From positions 1 to 35,384 of the forward strand of contig NZ_QMIG01000046.1 of NCBI RefSeq assembly GCF_003287285.1: a stretch of 35,384 nt of DNA, given 5' to 3'. The notes beneath the pieces were generated by a model. It was given only the letters and a program-made list of their open reading frames with translations. It was not told the DNA's origin and did not search any database. Positions 34,034-35,384 of the stretch are shown here, piece after piece (within the stretch, counting starts at the first letter, position 1; every line of letters starts with the position of its first letter). A program made the translations under genes and the position numbers. This stretch comes from Phytoactinopolyspora halophila. Its GTDB lineage: Bacteria; Actinomycetota; Actinomycetes; Jiangellales; Jiangellaceae.

Positions 34034-34594
34034 GTGCGAATACGATCTAGCCACGGCCGGTGGCTCCTGGCCGTCGTCGCCGCGTCGGCCCTCCTGGCCA
34101 GCTGCACCAGCGAGTCTGACGTCGACATGGACGAACTCGGCCAGCAGCTCAACGAGGACGGCCAAACCATCGTCGACGAATTCGACACCAACGAACCCCG
34201 CGGCGGACACATCACGTCCACCAGCCCTGGCGCCGACGCCTCCACCGACGAGGAATGCGGCGACGGCGGCGTCCAGCGCCGCTGGACCCACGAATTCTCA
34301 TTCGCCTGGCCCGGAGACCCCACAAACGACGACCACGTCAACGACTCTTTCAACGGCGCATTGGACTTCCTCTCATCCGTCTTGAACCCGCTCGGGTATT
34401 CGGCCGAGCGATCAGACATGGGCCAAGGCGCCAAGCCCCGGACAGCCGTGTACGTGCGCACCGCTACCGACGAGGAGATCGAGCTGGAATTCCGCGTCGA
34501 CTTCGAACTCGCCGCCAACCAGGCCGACGACGAGACCATCACAGCCGACTTCACCCTCACCGGCACCACCGAATGCGTAGGCGCCGACGGCTGA
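34034..34594 (+). CDS. Lipoprotein partner of the WXG-type locus
   Basis: A 186-residue protein starting with GTG 34034 (GGAG 7 nt upstream), with a basic start, a hydrophobic core and lipobox LLASC, so anchored outside the membrane. The mature part is acidic, with EECGDGGVQRRWTHEFSFAW, YVRTATDEEIELEFRVDFEL and a final ECVGADG; two Cys may pair. The gene starts 4 bases after the large-protein stop, so they are surely co-transcribed. An immunity or assembly role beside a WXG-type protein is possible but unproven. Confidence 0.8.
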   Translation: MRIRSSHGRWLLAVVAASALLASCTSESDVDMDELGQQLNEDGQTIVDEFDTNEPRGGHITSTSPGADASTDEECGDGGVQRRWTHEFSFAWPGDPTNDDHVNDSFNGALDFLSSVLNPLGYSAERSDMGQGAKPRTAVYVRTATDEEIELEFRVDFELAANQADDETITADFTLTGTTECVGADG

Positions 34595-34653
34595 CGGCGC
34601 ACCGGACGCGCCGCTGAAGGATCGTGTTCGGCCGGCCGGTTCGGCACCCACTC

Positions 34654-34672
34654 ATGTTCCTGATAGGAATAT
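34654..34672. promoter_or_regulatory. Operator-like palindrome upstream of padR
   Basis: ATGTTCC-TGATA-GGAATAT, with the same arms as the site at 31589-31607 and only the spacer changed. It lies 58-76 bases upstream of the PadR start, where an autoregulatory operator is expected. PadR proteins commonly bind ATGT-N8-ACAT-like repeats; this site is related but longer. Confidence 0.6.
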
Positions 34673-34729
34673 GAGACCGCCCGATCTCGGTACGAAGACG
34701 TACAGGTCGACTCCGTCGGAGAGGAAACG

Positions 34730-35320
34730 GTGCCGCGCGAATCGTCCGAATTCCAAGACCTCCCACCCACGAGCTACGCCTTGCTCGGCCTGCTCTCGTT
34801 CGGGCCCGAGCTGACCGGGTACGAGCTGAAACAGTGGGCCGACTCGACGCTGGGTTTCTACTGGGTGGCGCCTGCCATGAGTCAGGTCTACACGGAACTC
34901 ACTCGGCTGGATCGGCTCGGGCTCGTCGAGTCCCGCGAGGATTCTCGCGCCGGGCGCCGTCCGGCCCGCCGTTACAAGATCAGCACCGCGGGCCTCACCG
35001 AGCTGCGCCGCTGGCTCACCGAAACACCGATCGAGTTCCCGGTGCTCAAACACCCGGCCGCGCTACGCCTGCTGCTCGGGCATCTGGTCGATGTGGATGT
35101 CACCCGGCAGATGCTCGACGGCTATCTCCGCCAGCTCGACGAGCGCCGCGCCGCGCTGCAGCAGGTGCGGGACAATCTCGGTGCCGACGCCCAGTACCGC
35201 TTCCCCGCCGAGGTGGCCGAGTGGGGCCTGGCCTACTACGACTTCGAGGCGCGGACCGCGGCGGAGATCGCCAGCAGGCTCGCCGATGCCGACCCACCCA
35301 CCGCTGATCATGAACAGTAG
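34730..35320 (+). CDS. PadR-family transcriptional regulator
   Basis: A 196-residue regulator. The winged helix N-terminal domain has TSYALLGLLSFGPELTGYEL, then MSQVYTELTRLDRLGLVESR and GRRPARRYKISTAGLTELRR as recognition helix and wing. The C-terminal helical domain (about residues 100-180) forms the PadR dimer interface, including LDGYLRQLDERRAALQQV. GTG 34730 has GGAGAGGAAA upstream. The last residues (PTADHEQ) and TAG come from repeat family A. Likely binds the palindrome at 34654 and the matching site at 31589. Confidence 0.9.
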   Translation: MPRESSEFQDLPPTSYALLGLLSFGPELTGYELKQWADSTLGFYWVAPAMSQVYTELTRLDRLGLVESREDSRAGRRPARRYKISTAGLTELRRWLTETPIEFPVLKHPAALRLLLGHLVDVDVTRQMLDGYLRQLDERRAALQQVRDNLGADAQYRFPAEVAEWGLAYYDFEARTAAEIASRLADADPPTADHEQ

Positions 35321-35373
35321 TCGACCACATGGCGGGCTCAAGCGGTGCTTGCAACGTTCATGCTTAGTGGTGG
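35298..35373. repeat. Family A repeat, diverged copy 4
   Basis: CCACCGCTGATCATGAAC (35298-35315) is inverted imperfectly (15 of 18) at 35356-35373 around a different inner sequence. Its left arm encodes the last codons of PadR and the TAG at 35318-35320. It lies at the right edge of the window. Confidence 0.7.
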
Positions 35374-35384
35374 AGGTGGGCGTT

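Overview
The window is high-GC bacterial DNA with dense genes, frequent GTG starts and 4-bp start/stop overlaps. It looks like chromosome of an actinobacterium: a fused anthranilate synthase behind a tryptophan attenuator, an ilvBNC operon behind an Ile-Leu-Val leader peptide, WXG-type secreted-protein genes and LytTR, GntR and PadR regulators. I cannot fix the genus. No rRNA, tRNA, CRISPR array, complete insertion sequence or prophage was recognised.

Layout. 1-144 is the tail of a ROK-family gene. 294-7722 holds two divergent sodium/solute symporter systems. One is a VC_2705-type symporter with its DUF4212 small subunit (minus strand). The other is an ActP-like symporter with a small two-helix membrane partner, overlapping a LytS-type kinase and followed by a LytTR regulator (plus strand). 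7827-13774 is a CUT1-type ABC uptake operon (two permeases and a Tat lipoprotein binding protein, but no ATPase) led by a double-domain cyclase-family protein and controlled by a divergent GntR regulator. 13998-15446 has a VOC protein and an AraC regulator. 15497-19243 is ilvB-ilvN-ilvC with a leader peptide and terminator. 19593-23540 holds a membrane protein, a membrane alpha/beta hydrolase, a DJ-1/PfpI protein, Dps and a lipoprotein. 23893-31565 has a phosphotransferase-like protein, the fused trpE/G gene, a PPOX-family protein, ilvD, a cupin and a BNR-repeat protein. 31780-34594 is a small WXG-type locus with an apparent frameshift and a lipoprotein, followed by a PadR regulator.

The most unusual signals are not genes. 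(1) A palindromic repeat family built on CCGCTGATCATGAAC occurs four times, always at gene 3' ends. In three unrelated genes (VOC, AraC, PadR) it supplies the last residues (ADHE plus R, H or Q) and the stop codon. (2) A second palindrome family (GAATGATCATGTTTGGTACG) occurs twice, once inside the ilvN-ilvC gap. (3) A 19-bp operator-like palindrome, ATGTTCC-N5-GGAATAT, lies on the promoter of the BNR gene and again upstream of the PadR gene 3 kb away, suggesting one PadR regulon. (4) The cyclase-family protein joins a domain lacking the metal motif to one that keeps it.

Metabolically the window combines branched-chain amino acid and tryptophan synthesis, each with its own attenuator, and uptake of small carboxylates and an unknown ABC substrate.
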